From Perilla frutescens (taxonomy: Eukaryota > Streptophyta > Magnoliopsida > Lamiales > Lamiaceae), in contig BRKX01000007.1 in the NCBI GenBank assembly GCA_026008535.1, positions 60,191,001-60,255,000 on the forward strand: a stretch of 64,000 nt of DNA, read 5' to 3'. Position 1 is the first letter of the stretch; each line of letters begins with the position of its first letter. A model generated the notes under the pieces. That model ran no database searches. It was not told the DNA's origin and saw nothing but the letters and a program-made list of their open reading frames with translations. A program made the position numbers and the translations under genes. Below are positions 9,871 to 19,824 of the stretch, piece by piece.

Positions 9871-11620
9871 ATGGCTGAAAGACGCACACTAGCTGTTCGA
9901 CGAAAGTTCAACTTTCAGAGAACTGGCGAATCCTCACAAAGATTCCAATCGAATCTCTACAGAGACAAGTTCCTAGATCTAGATGCTTATAGAGAAAGGT
10001 GCTCAGATTCCATTCTCTACAACTAACTGATCACAAAGATAGAGTAAAAAGGTTTGAAAAGCTTCACGGAAGAATATCCATCCAAGATCTACCCAGAGGT
10101 CGTGGTTGACTTTTACCTAAACTCAAACGGTCATGATGACAGAGTAGTAACTGAAGTTCGTGGAGTTGAACTGGTAATAACTCCAGAACTGCTAGGAAGA
10201 TTATTCAAAGTGCCAACAACTGCAAGATGTAGAAGTGGATCAAGAGAAAGCCTATCATCAATGAAAGCGAGTGGAATGTGAAGATCCTTACAAAAGCAGT
10301 ACACTCATGTCCCTCTTCCAAGAAGAATACAGAGTTCTAGTGTCATTTGCTGCTAGAATGATTACTGGGACAACTGGAAGCCATTCGGAGATGTCGGAGC
10401 ACAAGTATAAAATCTGTGCAGCAATCATCAGAGGCATCAACGTAAATTGGGCTCAATACTTCTTTGAACAAATAAAGAAGTACGTCGAAATTGTTGAAAA
10501 GTACTGGATAGTAACTGAGTTTTGTCAAAAGATGTGCTACCCCTGCAGGATAAGTAGCATTTTGGAAAACTCTCTACACTCCATGTCAGAAGAAACTGAC
10601 ACGTTGGCGGTTGATAAGACGGATTTTATACCAGCAACCAGCAGAAAGCAGCCAGCTAAAAAATCCATAAACATCAAAAGTAGTCAGCCAACTACTGCCT
10701 TATCAAAGAGAGCTGAGGAACCCACAAAAAGAAAAAGCAAAGAAATTGCTGTTGAGTTGCCGCAAGAAGACTCCGATTCAGACGACAATCTCCCAATAAG
10801 CCAAATGTTGGGAAGCACAATTAAAGTTAAGCCACTGCGCCAAGTTCGTTGTGGATCATCTATTGATTCACCTGAAGAAGAGATTCCTACCAGGCCAGTT
10901 CAGTTCAAGGAAAGAACTGGCAAGTCGAAGAAGAAGCCCGCAACAGTTCAACCAAAAGGGAAGAAGAAGAAATCAGGGCCTCCACCCCCTCCAAAACTGT
11001 CTCCTCACAATGTCAAGGTGTTTGATGTAGCACCAATCACAGGAGATGATATTGTGCCTGACAGGGGAATTCTGCCAAAGGATACAGGAGCCAATTTCTT
11101 CAGAACTGCGTGCCCCCTGATAGGAGAAACTGAAGAAAACATAAGAGCTCTATAAAGAGCTGAAATTGTCAAATGCTGGGCTGATGAACAAGTGCAGAAG
11201 TTCATCACTGAAAATTTTATTGAAGATGTGATTGGCACTGCTGCTATGTATGCAACTCTATCAAGGTATGTTTACTGGTACCTTTGGAGACATTGCTTCA
11301 ACTCCGAAGCCCATTTCCTTTTAACCGCCTTCCATGGGATGAGCTTCTGGAGAAGGGAAGAAAGGTGGAGCATGCAATAGGCTAGACAGGAGACTCCTGA
11401 GCAAAATCCAGTCATCACCTTGAAGAGAATGCTTGCCATTCGTAGGAACCACCCACACCCTGATCAGCAAACCCTGTTGGATGTGATGAATAATCTACTC
11501 AACTGGGCCAACATCAGACTGCCACCTCTGCAAACTCAAGCTGAGCAGCAACAATGGAAAAATCCTCAAGTTCAACAGCATTGGTTGCTCAATGAACTGC
11601 TAAAACTCAGGCAGCAATAG
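9871..11620 (+). pseudogene. Additional ORF 1 (aORF1) of Sirevirus copy 1
   Basis: The frame starts at ATG 9,871 and resembles the aORF1 of the complete copy (RRKFNF near the start). An N-terminal domain (VVVDFYLN, EVRGVELVITPELL, NVNWAQYFFEQIK) resembles the plant 'putative transposon protein' domain often found downstream of pol. A charged linker follows, with Lys/Pro runs and an acidic DSDSDDN patch. The C-terminal domain at about 11,090-11,370 has RYVYWYLWRHCF and HFLLTAFHGMSFWRREE. Breaks: stops at 10,024 and 10,046, a frameshift near 10,260, and stops near 11,153 and 11,378. The function of the protein is unknown. Confidence 0.72.
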
Positions 11621-11727
11621 CTTTGGGAGGTGCCGAACCAGTTCAACAAAGAAGCTCAAAGCAGTCAACAAGGGGCTGGAACTGCCGCAACTTAAAGTCC
11701 AAGGCAAACTATCATAGCATCCGTGGC

Positions 11728-12812
11728 TAGGCAGTCAACTCACCCAAGAGAGATACAAGGTTATGATTCACCTTGCTGAAGGGCGACAAACAAACTGGGC
11801 AGAATTCATCTTTCAACAACTGAAGCATCAAGTCATCAAGGCCTCTGACTCAAAGAAATCTGGCAAGTTTGAGTCCAAGGTAAGACTTGTTCTGAGAATG
11901 AGTAAAATGCTTGAAGACCTGCTGAAACTTCTAAGTGATGAAACACTACCAGTTCTTATCTCTGACTGGATTCCCAAGAAAGGAACTGCTCATCTTCAGT
12001 CACTAAGGAAAAAGAGAAAAGCCAAGGCCAAGATAAGCAACCACTCATCGAGCAACTCAACTGCCAACGCCGTTCAGTCTCCAAAATCAAGAACGGATCA
12101 CCAGTTGATTTCCAGGTTTGCTCTAATCCAGATGAGCTTATTCCATTCATTGGAATCCCTCATCCAAACTACGGAGCGGACTACTTCAGAAGCACATGCC
12201 CTCATCTACAGCTGACTGAAGAGAATATTCGCACTTTCTATAGTGGTGAATATGCAGTCAAAGGTGCACAAAAGGAAGTGACCAATCTCCTTCTCACTCA
12301 CTTTGCTTTTGTTGCCCAACGTGACCAAGAGCTGTTCAAACAACTCCACCGGTATTTCTACTGGTATAACTGGAGATATTCTATGTCCATCCAGTCTCAC
12401 TTTCTTCTAACTGTCTTTCATGGCATGAGCTACTTGCAACGGGAATAAACATGGAACATTAAATGGATAGGATCGTCAAATCCATTTCCTCCAACCATTG
12501 TACAAGTCCAGCACATCATGAATCACCGGTTTGTCAACAAAATTCCAGCCACCACCTTAATAGTAGAATTCAAGACCAGCATCATACCTCAAGCAGTTGG
12601 GATTGCAAGTCAATCAGTTAACTGCCAAACTGGCTCGCTCTGTCAAAAACTGAACTTTGATAATCTATCAAGTCAGTCAGCTGAGCCATCACGACAAACA
12701 CCACCTGTCGTCGAAAGGATAGAACCACATCTATCACAAACTGAAGCTGTGGCTACTCAAAAGAATCCAAGGCGTGCTGACGAGAGCGATAGTGATGATG
12801 AAGGCACTGCCA
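11728..12812 (+). pseudogene. Additional ORF 2 (aORF2) of Sirevirus copy 1, 3' part
   Basis: From about 11,728 the sequence is nearly identical to the aORF2 of the complete copy at 49,080-49,510 (LTQERYKVMIHLAEG, NWAEFIFQQLKHQVIKA, LVLRMSKMLEDLLKL). The N-terminal half of aORF2 is missing, so aORF1 and aORF2 are joined. A frameshift lies near 12,110. The C-terminal domain is kept here (RYFYWYNWRYSM, HFLLTVFHGMSY), whereas it is lost in the complete copy. The frame is cut at 12,813 by pararetroviral sequence. Confidence 0.72.
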
Positions 12813-12829
12813 CATCCAAAAATGTCTTT

Positions 12830-14100
12830 CAAAACAAAATGATAATATTCTTGAAAAAGAAATTTTATCAAATAATGTGTTACAAAATTGTCATGTCCAA
12901 AATGATAATAATCTTGATAAAAAGATTTTATCAAATAATCTATTACAAAGTTTTCATGTCCAAAATGATCAAACTTTAGAAATAAATTTTTTTCAAAAAT
13001 CAAATCATGATTCTCAAATGTATAAAAATCATCTAGTCATGGTTCCATGTTGGGAAAAAATCACTCAAAATTTATTTGTTTCCAAAATTGAAGACAAAAT
13101 AAGATGTGTCATCTCATTATCTAAAGAGTGGTTTCAAATCATTCTTTTCATAAAAAACACAAATTCATGTTTCAAAATTAATTGTGGTCCTAACATTAAA
13201 AAGGATTTTAGCTTAAGTCATTTTCACAAACTTTATGAAGATAATAAACTTGTCTTTAATAATGTTTGTCTTAAGCAAAATACTTCTTTAATGAACACTC
13301 AAAAAATTGGAAATAAAATTGCCAAAGAAAATCATCATTTCAGGAAAGAAAAAATTGATAATCAAATTCATTTCCAAAATAATAGTCCAAACATCATGAT
13401 AAAATGTTTCATGAATTATGGGAAAAGGTTCGATCAAATTTTCAAAGAAAAATCAATACAAAATTTTGTTGATATTCCCATTTCTAAAAATAACAACTCA
13501 GGTCCTCATGAAAGAAATATTTTCAAAGCAGGTCCTCATACTTTGTTAAAATTCATGATCATCCAAAACTTAGTAATGAAGACAACAAAACCATTCATCA
13601 AATAGGATTCCAAAAATGGAAACAGAAAATGTTAGAGAAAATTTCCAAAAATTCTTTCCTACAAAAATGGTTTGACAACCAACACAAATATTTAGGGGTC
13701 ACAAAAAACATATCAAAACATTACCAAAGTTTTTGTTCTAATAAAATAGAGTGTCTTGATAGCACACAAAAAAACCCATCCTCATTTGTTCAAAAATAAA
13801 ATCAATCTTAGGATAAAAATCATGAAAGAAACTTTTGGAAAATTTTTAAATCAAGAGTGTGAAAATCAAGTCAAAATTGATTCAAAAGAACTTCATGATC
13901 CAAAGTCAACAAAACAAATCCTTAGGAGCATCAAATTTGATACAAAAGAGAAGGATTGTGAAATAATCCATGTTTGAAAAAATGTTAAAAAATTCTTAGA
14001 AGATTTCATCTCTAGGAAATTCTTGATAACAATTAAATTTTCAAACAAATCCAAAATTAGTACCTATGTATTTTTTGATACAAGAGAAATATTAAAAGAT
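12830..14100 (+). pseudogene. Polyprotein N-terminal region of pararetrovirus copy A
   Basis: The region is homologous to the polyprotein of copy B ahead of the protease. It includes HVQND repeats near 12,885-12,980, then a Lys/Asn-rich stretch (CFKINCGPNIKK, HKLYEDNKL). Open pieces lie at 12,877-13,605 and 13,756-13,977, with frame changes between. At 14,077-14,085 the protease motif reads FFDTREI, so the Gly of the DTG active site is replaced by Arg and the conserved context is lost. Movement or capsid functions often lie in this part of such polyproteins, but I see no motif that decides between them. Confidence 0.65.
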
Positions 14101-14525
14101 GTTAGGATTTGTACTAATAAGGAACCCATATCATAATTCAAGAAAAATCCCAAAGCTAGAGCCTCAATCTTCAAAGAAAGCATTCCTCTAAAGATTCATG
14201 TGCTTCTAACAAACAAGTCCTTAATGAATCACTATCTGAAAAAATTAAAATCATAACAAAAATCCTTGAAGTCTCAAATCCTAGTCTTATAGAAGCTTGT
14301 CCTATTCATCAAAACAAGTTGGATAATTTTCAAACAAAAATGTTACCTGTTAAAGTAATTGTTTCTGGAAAAATCCAAATTTCATCAAAATGGAAACTAA
14401 AAAGCAAAGTTACGATACACTTCAAATTAATAATTCTTCGTTTCTAAAACAAACAATTTGTTGGTATCTTTGAGCTAATATTCAAACAGGTTAACAGTCT
14501 AGAACATCTTCGGGAAAATTTCCAA

Positions 14526-15074
14526 ATGTTCAGAAGTAAAGATCTCATGCCCAAATCTATCCAAAATTATCCAAAGTTCACAGAAGGTAAGTCTCTTAAA
14601 ATTGCCTTGAGTTGCAAATGGATCAAAGATCAAAATAAGATGTTCTTTCTCAAAAAATCTTTTCATTTTCTCCAAAAAGGAAAATTAGATATCAAACCTA
14701 ATTTATGTCAAAATCAAAACCCGAAGGAGCGCGGAAGGATTAATACCTTAGGTACCTCTTACGATAAAAATGTGTGGAGTAGAATACCTTTCTATTTAAA
14801 ATATCATACTGAATTAAGAACAGAACCAATTGAGTTTCTTCAAGGAGAAGAAAATAAACTGTTTCCTAAAAATTCTCGTCTCAAACAAATTACCCCAGAT
14901 ATATCATGTCCAAAAGTCCCTGAGAGTGAATCTGAAAGTTACCCTTTAGGATACTCAAATGATCTCATCATTAACAAAAAAGAATTGTTTCTTAATTCTC
15001 AAACTTTGGTCCAAATAGTCTCAAAACCAAAACAAAGTCATTATCAAACCAAAAATAAAACAAATAGTTTTTAA
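14526..15074 (+). CDS. Unknown ORF of pararetrovirus copy A (182 codons)
   Basis: I do not recognise this protein. It is Lys/Ser-rich with an acidic SESESYP patch in its last third and has no counterpart in copy B. Seen motifs are KSIQNYPKFTEGKS and RINTLGTSYDK; there is no zinc knuckle, RT or protease motif. It lies between the decayed protease start and a further ORF at 15,102. Its base composition (very AT-rich) matches the surrounding viral sequence. The start used is the first ATG of the open frame; the true start may lie upstream in a broken frame. Confidence 0.4.
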   Translation: MFRSKDLMPKSIQNYPKFTEGKSLKIALSCKWIKDQNKMFFLKKSFHFLQKGKLDIKPNLCQNQNPKERGRINTLGTSYDKNVWSRIPFYLKYHTELRTEPIEFLQGEENKLFPKNSRLKQITPDISCPKVPESESESYPLGYSNDLIINKKELFLNSQTLVQIVSKPKQSHYQTKNKTNSF

Positions 15075-15101
15075 TCAAAATTTGATAATTTCAGAATAAT
15101 C

Positions 15102-15545
15102 ATGGAAATGTTATATTATGCTTCTCTAGATAATTTCCAACAAAGAAAATACTTTGTGATAAGAGATTTGAGGTCTGTAAAAAATATTCATAGAAAAAAT
15201 CTCTTCTTCAAAATTGTTCATGGTTCTACATTCAAACAAAATTGTCCATTCCAAAATAACAGATCTCCACATTTTCAAAAAAGAAATCAACATGTTCATC
15301 ACTCCACTAGAGAAAAGGAAAGTGTGCCTAACCATTTTCAAAATGCTAAAAAAGAAAACATAATTTCCTTAGGGAAACACATGGTTCAGTGGAATTGTGA
15401 TTTGCAAGGAAATAATTTTACATCATCATGTATATACATATTTAATAATTATACATTTTTCATATTTAATAATTTTTTATGCATATATGCATTTTCCATA
15501 TATAATGATTTCACATCATCATATGTATATGTATATCCATTTTAA
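15102..15545 (+). pseudogene. Unknown ORF of pararetrovirus copy A running into AT-rich repeats
   Basis: The first roughly 100 codons (MEMLYYASLDNFQQRKYF, KRNQHVHHSTREKES) look like ordinary coding sequence of the same composition as the preceding ORF. From about 15,420 the frame enters low-complexity TA/CAT repeats, and the predicted residues become Phe/Tyr/Ile runs that are unlikely to be a real protein end. There is no recognisable domain and no match in copy B. Confidence 0.35.
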
Positions 15546-15718
15546 TATTTAATAATTTTGCTTTATGCATACATAAAATTTTTATATTTAATAATTTTCC
15601 ATATATGTATATATTTTCTATTGCATCATCATGCATACATACATTTTTTATATTTTTAAGTATCATTTTCATATTTTTGATATTTTTATTATACTTTTAT
15701 ATTGTTCCAATAGGAACA
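15420..15718 (+). repeat. AT-rich imperfect repeats in pararetrovirus copy A
   Basis: About 300 bases of repeated 'atttaataatt', 'catcatcat' and 'gcatatatgcat' units separate the ORFs of copy A. No gene is supported here. A methionine-start frame at 15,605 crosses into the next ORF, but its first 38 codons are repeat-derived. Confidence 0.7.
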
Positions 15719-16570
15719 TGGGTGATGAAAAAAGAAAGATACAAGTCCAGACTGTCCCCAGAAAAACCTTCTTCTCAGATTCCTCAAAAGACAAAGCATC
15801 CTTATACCAAAATTCATCAAAACCCGAAAGTTCCTCCTCCAGGACAAGTCACAAAAAGATCTATCACCAAAACTCTGTCTCATTATCCAAAAAACTCATC
15901 CAGAAAAAGAAGTAGTCAAAAGATGCAATGCTCCTCTAACGAGAGAAAAATATTTCAAAACAAAGAAGGAGTACTTCCTTTAAGTATCCTTCACAAACAA
16001 ATGGTTTCATCAGAAAACATTTTGAATGATCAAAGTTACCTATTAGGTAACATCGTTGAAGCTTTTTATTCCCAAAAAGAAGAAAGTTTTTCAAAAAATC
16101 TTCATGGAATTATCCAAATACTTTCCAAAATAAATCAAAAGAATGAGCATTTTGAAATCTTTTTTGAAGAAAACAAAGAGCATTCTAAATTGCCTCATGA
16201 AGAAAACAAAAAGGAAAACAAGGTTTTTGAAAACAAAATCATAAAATTTTCTGTCAAAATTGCACCTTTCATCAACAGGTTTCAAAGACAAATTGCTCTC
16301 AAAGTAAATAAGTTGCCAGAAGATCTTATTCAGGCAATCAATAAGCCACCAAAATTTATTAATGGCTTAAGACAAAGGGTGTTACAATATCTGAGCAATG
16401 AAAAACATTACACCGTGATGTTGGGAGATCATAAACTTCATATTCAACTCATCATCAGAGAAACAATTGAAAAATTTACTGAAGAAGATCGGGTTAACCT
16501 TGAATGGGGATTACTGCAGGTTTCAAAGTTAATAGAAAGACTGATCTTAGCACTCTTCCCAAACCGCTGA
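15719..16570 (+). CDS. Downstream ORF of pararetrovirus copy A, basic N-terminus
   Basis: The ORF is taken from ATG 15,719 because earlier codons of the same frame are AT-repeat sequence. The N-terminal 75 residues are strongly basic and Ser/Pro-rich (VPPPGQVTKRS). The middle is Lys/Glu-rich and probably helical (IQILSKINQKNEHFEIFFEE). The end contains KHYTVMLGDHKLHIQLIIRE. No homologue is present in copy B and I cannot assign a function. A basic N-terminus would suit nucleic-acid binding, as in a capsid or packaging protein, but that is only a guess. It overlaps the next ORF by 67 bases in another frame. Confidence 0.45.
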   Translation, partial: WVMKKERYKSRLSPEKPSSQIPQKTKHPYTKIHQNPKVPPPGQVTKRSITKTLSHYPKNSSRKRSSQKMQCSSNERKIFQNKEGVLPLSILHKQMVSSENILNDQSYLLGNIVEAFYSQKEESFSKNLHGIIQILSKINQKNEHFEIFFEENKEHSKLPHEENKKENKVFENKIIKFSVKIAPFINRFQRQIALKVNKLPEDLIQAINKPPKFINGLRQRVLQYLSNEKHYTVMLGDHKLHIQLIIRETIEKFTEEDRVNLEWGLLQVSKLIERLILALFPNR

Positions 16571-17088
16571 AAGAAGTATGCACAGAATTGCTTCGCATGG
16601 TCAAAGAGGTACAGGTTCACATTCAGTCAATACCACCCGAGTGGATCAACTTAGAATACGGCATTCTTGAAGAATACCAGTATGCGATACACTTAATCAA
16701 GTGTACGACACAGAGAATGGCTTATGGGCCAATTGTTTTTGAAGAAGATAAAAGAATCATGACTGATGAAATTATCAAAATTGAAGCAAGGACTTATCTC
16801 CAACATACTCGAGCCAAAGCAATCATCAAAACAAAAGATCATTTTGAGCAGTTAAAAAAGAATCTATATTCTAACTGGTATTTCTACAGAAATATTAACA
16901 ATTGCATAATCTTTATAAGTGATTATCCAGGCCTGGAAGACGGAATGCTCTACCAAAAAGTTCTTAACCCAGAAACCTACCTTCCAATGAGTAGAGAAAC
17001 TAGAAACAAAACCGTAACTACTTCAAGAGAGGATGAAAATCCTACTGGATGGTATGACTATTCTTACTACAAGACTCGAAAATGGTAG
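16504..17088 (+). CDS. Last ORF of pararetrovirus copy A (194 codons)
   Basis: The open frame starts inside the previous ORF in another frame and ends with a TAG just at the start of the regulatory region. It contains EWINLEYGILEEYQYAIHLI and YSNWYFYRNINNCIIFISDY and ends GWYDYSYYKTRKW. It has no match in copy B and no family I recognise. Either it is the C-terminal half of the previous protein after a one-base shift, or it is a separate overlapping gene. Confidence 0.45.
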   Translation: MGITAGFKVNRKTDLSTLPKPLKEVCTELLRMVKEVQVHIQSIPPEWINLEYGILEEYQYAIHLIKCTTQRMAYGPIVFEEDKRIMTDEIIKIEARTYLQHTRAKAIIKTKDHFEQLKKNLYSNWYFYRNINNCIIFISDYPGLEDGMLYQKVLNPETYLPMSRETRNKTVTTSREDENPTGWYDYSYYKTRKW

Positions 17089-17359
17089 ATTAATCAGTTT
17101 GAAATTTGATTGATAGTAGTGTATATATTTGTTTGTAAAATAGAAGTATTTACTAGTAAGGATAGTTTACTAGTAATCTGTAATATGTAGTTTGTACATA
17201 TTTATTTTTACTCAGTTTGTAATAGTTTTCTATCAAGGATAGTTTTCTAGTAATCTGTAATATGTAGTCCTGTACATATTTGTGAAATAAAAAAATATAA
17301 AAATAAAAATAGGTACCCGAAAATCAAGAAAGCCCACTCCAAAACAAAAGGAAAGAAAG

Positions 17360-17470
17360 CAGACGTGACACCACTCTCCAACTTTGAAGAATTAAAAGGA
17401 AGTCCCTGAAATTTCAGAAATTGCAAACAAGACCCTCCAGACGTCTATAAAAGGGACATCCAACACATAG
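17360..17470 (+). promoter_or_regulatory. Pararetroviral genome-length RNA promoter
   Basis: The core CTATAAAAGGGAC lies at 17,445 with an ACGTGAC motif about 80 bases upstream. The repeat copy has the same TATA at 24,045 and CACGTGAC (a full G-box) upstream. About 30 bases after the TATA, direct repeats of ACACATCCCTTA/ACATCCCTTAC begin, a plausible start of the transcript. Assigned by position relative to the leader, PBS and first ORF. Confidence 0.65.
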
Positions 17471-18000
17471 AACAAACATCTCTTAGAACACACATCCCTT
17501 ACATCCCTTACATCTTTTACACATCCCTTAGAATCCTTCACCTCTCAAACCTCTCTTCATTTCTCTCCAAACACTTGTAAGAACACACATTCACATTGAA
17601 GTTCTTAGTTCTTCAAAGGCTTCGGCCTTCACATACCTTGAGTGTTGAGCGTATGTAGTGAGGTAGATCTTCGTAGAAAGATTGCAAAAAGCCCACATAG
17701 ACATCCTCTCACCTTGGTTTAAACCCTTCAAACACATATGAGCTTATAGATCAAGCTTGTATCATCATCATCACTTCGAATCTTATGATTTGAAGATTTG
17801 TATATTAAGGTACTATTTTCAAAACTTTCTTATGAAATATATCTAAGTATTATTTCATTTGAATTTATTATCATCATCATCATCAAACTGCATTCGGTCG
17901 GCTCTGCCGCTTAAATTATTCATCATCATCATCATCATCATATGCATATGGTGTGCTCTGCCACCTACAACAATCATATTTAAATACTTGTAATTTACTT

Positions 18001-18270
18001 ATGATTTGTGGACTCCAATTAAGGTCTCACAATCTTGTTCTTTACCTTTCAGTATTTTAATTTATGATTTGTGGACTCCATTTGAGGTCTCACAATCTTG
18101 TCATTTAATTTCATGTTCTTTACATTCCAGTAAACTAAGTTATGATTTTTGGATTCTCTCTGAGGTCTCACAATCAGCTGACTATTTAATTTCTGTACTT
18201 TTTGTTTCTGTTATTTAATTTTCTGCAACTAACTTTCATTATCTGTGGATCCACTCCGTGGTCTCGATCA
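18001..18270 (+). repeat. Degenerate tandem repeats in the pararetroviral leader
   Basis: Four related units start at 18,001, 18,064, 18,141 and about 18,241. Each has a (tatg)atttgtggactcc-like part followed by ggtctcacaatc. Spacings are about 63, 77 and 99 bases. The first three recur after 24,580 in the second regulatory copy. Confidence 0.75.
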
Positions 18271-18471
18271 ACTAACTCTTTTATTTCTTTTATTTCTTTT
18301 CTGTAAGTTTTATTTCATGTTCTTGTTTATTTAATTTCTTTGTATTTTTATTTGTTTCACTCACTTCCGTTCTTGATACTTTCCTGCTGTCACCTTCTCC
18401 TTCCCCATTTCTCTCTTTGACTTGTCCTCTTCTAGTGTCCTCCAATCCCCCTGGGATCCTCGGGCTATTCC

Positions 18472-18488
18472 TGGTATCAGACCCACGG
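18472..18488 (+). promoter_or_regulatory. Putative tRNA-Met primer binding site of the pararetrovirus
   Basis: The string TGGTATCAGACCCACGG matches the initiator tRNA-Met type PBS (TGGTATCAGAGC) at its first ten bases. It lies about 200 bases before the first ORF and about 1 kb after the TATA box, where a plant pararetrovirus carries its minus-strand primer site. The second regulatory copy is truncated before this point. Confidence 0.65.
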
Positions 18489-18687
18489 GGGGTAGTGTCT
18501 TAAGAAAAATCGAGTCTAATAACTGTAAGAACGAGGTGTCTTGACGGCCTAGGTCTTGGCAAGTGGCGCTTGCGTGTTTGCCCATAGGGAGTTGAAGGTT
18601 ATAAGTCCTGTGATAGGCTATAAATCCTGTGTTGCCCATTTGGATTGGCTACCAGTTCCTAGGAGTTTATTCAACCGGCTTACAGTT

Positions 18688-19302
18688 ATGGAATCTATTT
18701 TCTCTAGATCTACTTCTTCTGTCTTTGCTGCTAGCACATCTCTGGATAATAGGAAGATTGTCAACACTGAAGAATTAAGTCATGGAAAATTAGGAAAGAT
18801 AAGTGATAAAAGAAAAGTGTCAGAAACTGAATGGGATGAAATGAATAGAGATTTAAGGAAATTAGATAGAAAAGAAAATGGTATAAAACCGAACGAAAAA
18901 TGTGATAAAGTGATAGAGTTGTTAGAAAAAATGAAAAAAAGATTAGATGAAGAAATTAGGATAAAAAATTCTTTAAAAACATCTTCTAAACCGGATAAAA
19001 CCAAGCCACCTGATAGAGTCAAAAAATCTCCTCAAAATAAATCTCTTAAAAATGATGAACACATTCCAAAAAATTCATTCATTCCCAATACAAAATTCCT
19101 TGAAGATAACTTTTATTCAAAGAAAAATACAGAAAAAAGAAAATGGTTTTTTGCAACAACTTTTCATGATACTGAAGAACAAATTCTAGAAAAATATAAT
19201 AAATTCATATTTAATGAAAGAAAAAATATCTTTTTCTTTGATTGGTTTGAATTATATGCTTCTAGAAATTTTTTGATGAAATCAAAGAAATCCAAAAGAT
19301 GA
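18688..19302 (+). pseudogene. First ORF / polyprotein N-terminus, pararetrovirus copy B
   Basis: The start is taken at ATG 18,688, after the PBS and leader, because the upstream part of the same frame (from 18,556) overlaps leader sequence. The protein is Lys/Glu-rich with a probable coiled coil (VIELLEKMKKRLDEEIRIK, about residues 70-95), then a basic Lys/Pro segment. It contains RKWFFATTFHDTEEQIL near its end. A frame change at 19,270-19,320, beside a duplicated 'gatgaaatcaaagaa', cuts it from the following part. No specific function is recognised. Confidence 0.6.
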
Positions 19303-19339
19303 AATAATTTTAGATGAAATCAAAGAAGAAATTGTTCCA

Positions 19340-19824
19340 AAATCAACCATCCAAAAATGTCTTTCAAAACAAAATGATAATATTCTTGAAAAAGAAATTT
19401 TATCAAATAATGTGTTACAAAATTCTCATGTCCAAAATGATAATAATCTTGGAAAAAAGATTTTATCAAATAATCCATTACAAAGTTTTCATGTCCAAAA
19501 TGATCAAACTTTAGAAATAAAGGTTTTTCAAAAATCAAATCATGATTCACAAATGAATAAAAATCATCTTGTCATGGTTCCATATTTGGAAAATATCACT
19601 CAAAATTCATTTGTCTCCAAATTTGAAGACAAACAAAATGTTCCATTTCATTATCTAAAGAGTGGTTTCAAATCATTCTATTCACAAAAAACACAAATTC
19701 ATGTTTCAAAATCAATTGTGGTCCTCACATTAAAAAGGTTTTTAGCTTAAGTCATTCTCACAAACTTTATGAAGATAATAAAATTATCTTTAATAATGTT
19801 TGTCTTAAGCAAGATACTTCTTTA
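19340..19824 (+). pseudogene. Polyprotein segment with HVQND repeats, pararetrovirus copy B
   Basis: The segment carries two adjacent copies of a roughly 20-residue motif (ILSNN, then L-Q-x-x-HVQND), at about 19,400-19,515. The corresponding region of copy A has the same repeats. The frame shifts between about 19,640 and 19,820 and continues into the protease ORF. It has no motif that I can assign. Confidence 0.6.

Larger units (their letters stand above)
7330..12812 (+). mobile_element. Sirevirus-like Ty1/copia element, copy 1 (both ends lost)
   Basis: The copy starts inside gag, where Athila copy 1 inserted, and runs through protease and integrase. It then jumps at 9,238-9,244 to the 3' part of the element and continues through two additional ORFs until the pararetrovirus array cuts it off at 12,813. 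The gag-PR part is closely similar to 39,130-39,760 of the complete copy and the 3' part is similar to 46,315-49,510. RT and RNase H are missing because of the internal deletion. No LTR of this copy is in the window. Confidence 0.88.
12813..17086 (+). mobile_element. Endogenous pararetrovirus copy A (no RT/RNase H)
   Basis: From 12,813 to about 14,100 the sequence runs parallel to copy B (19,348 to about 20,530), including two internal repeats of a motif containing ILSNN and HVQND. After a decayed protease start it differs completely from copy B, and no RT or RNase H motif is visible in any frame. The 3' part carries other ORFs. It ends directly before the regulatory region at 17,087, which is duplicated after copy B. 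The left end is truncated: no leader or first ORF remains before 12,813. I read it as the RT-less component of a Caulimoviridae-like endogenous virus. Confidence 0.7.
17087..18687 (+). promoter_or_regulatory. Pararetrovirus regulatory and leader region (copy A/B junction)
   Basis: No protein-coding gene is supported. The region has a TATA box (17,445-17,453), a leader of about 1.2 kb with CAT trinucleotide runs (17,870-17,942) and degenerate repeats (18,001-18,270), and a tRNA-Met-like primer binding site at 18,472. The first 1,150 bases recur at 23,676-24,829. In Caulimoviridae a long leader with a tRNA-Met PBS precedes the first ORF and the genome-length RNA is terminally redundant; this layout fits. 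Short ATG frames inside (for example 18,006-18,218) are repeat-derived. Confidence 0.75.

Noticed and set aside
17870..17942. CRISPR-like or functional repeat array of CAT trinucleotides
   Set aside because: Simple microsatellite without spacers in a eukaryotic sequence; annotated as part of the viral leader only.
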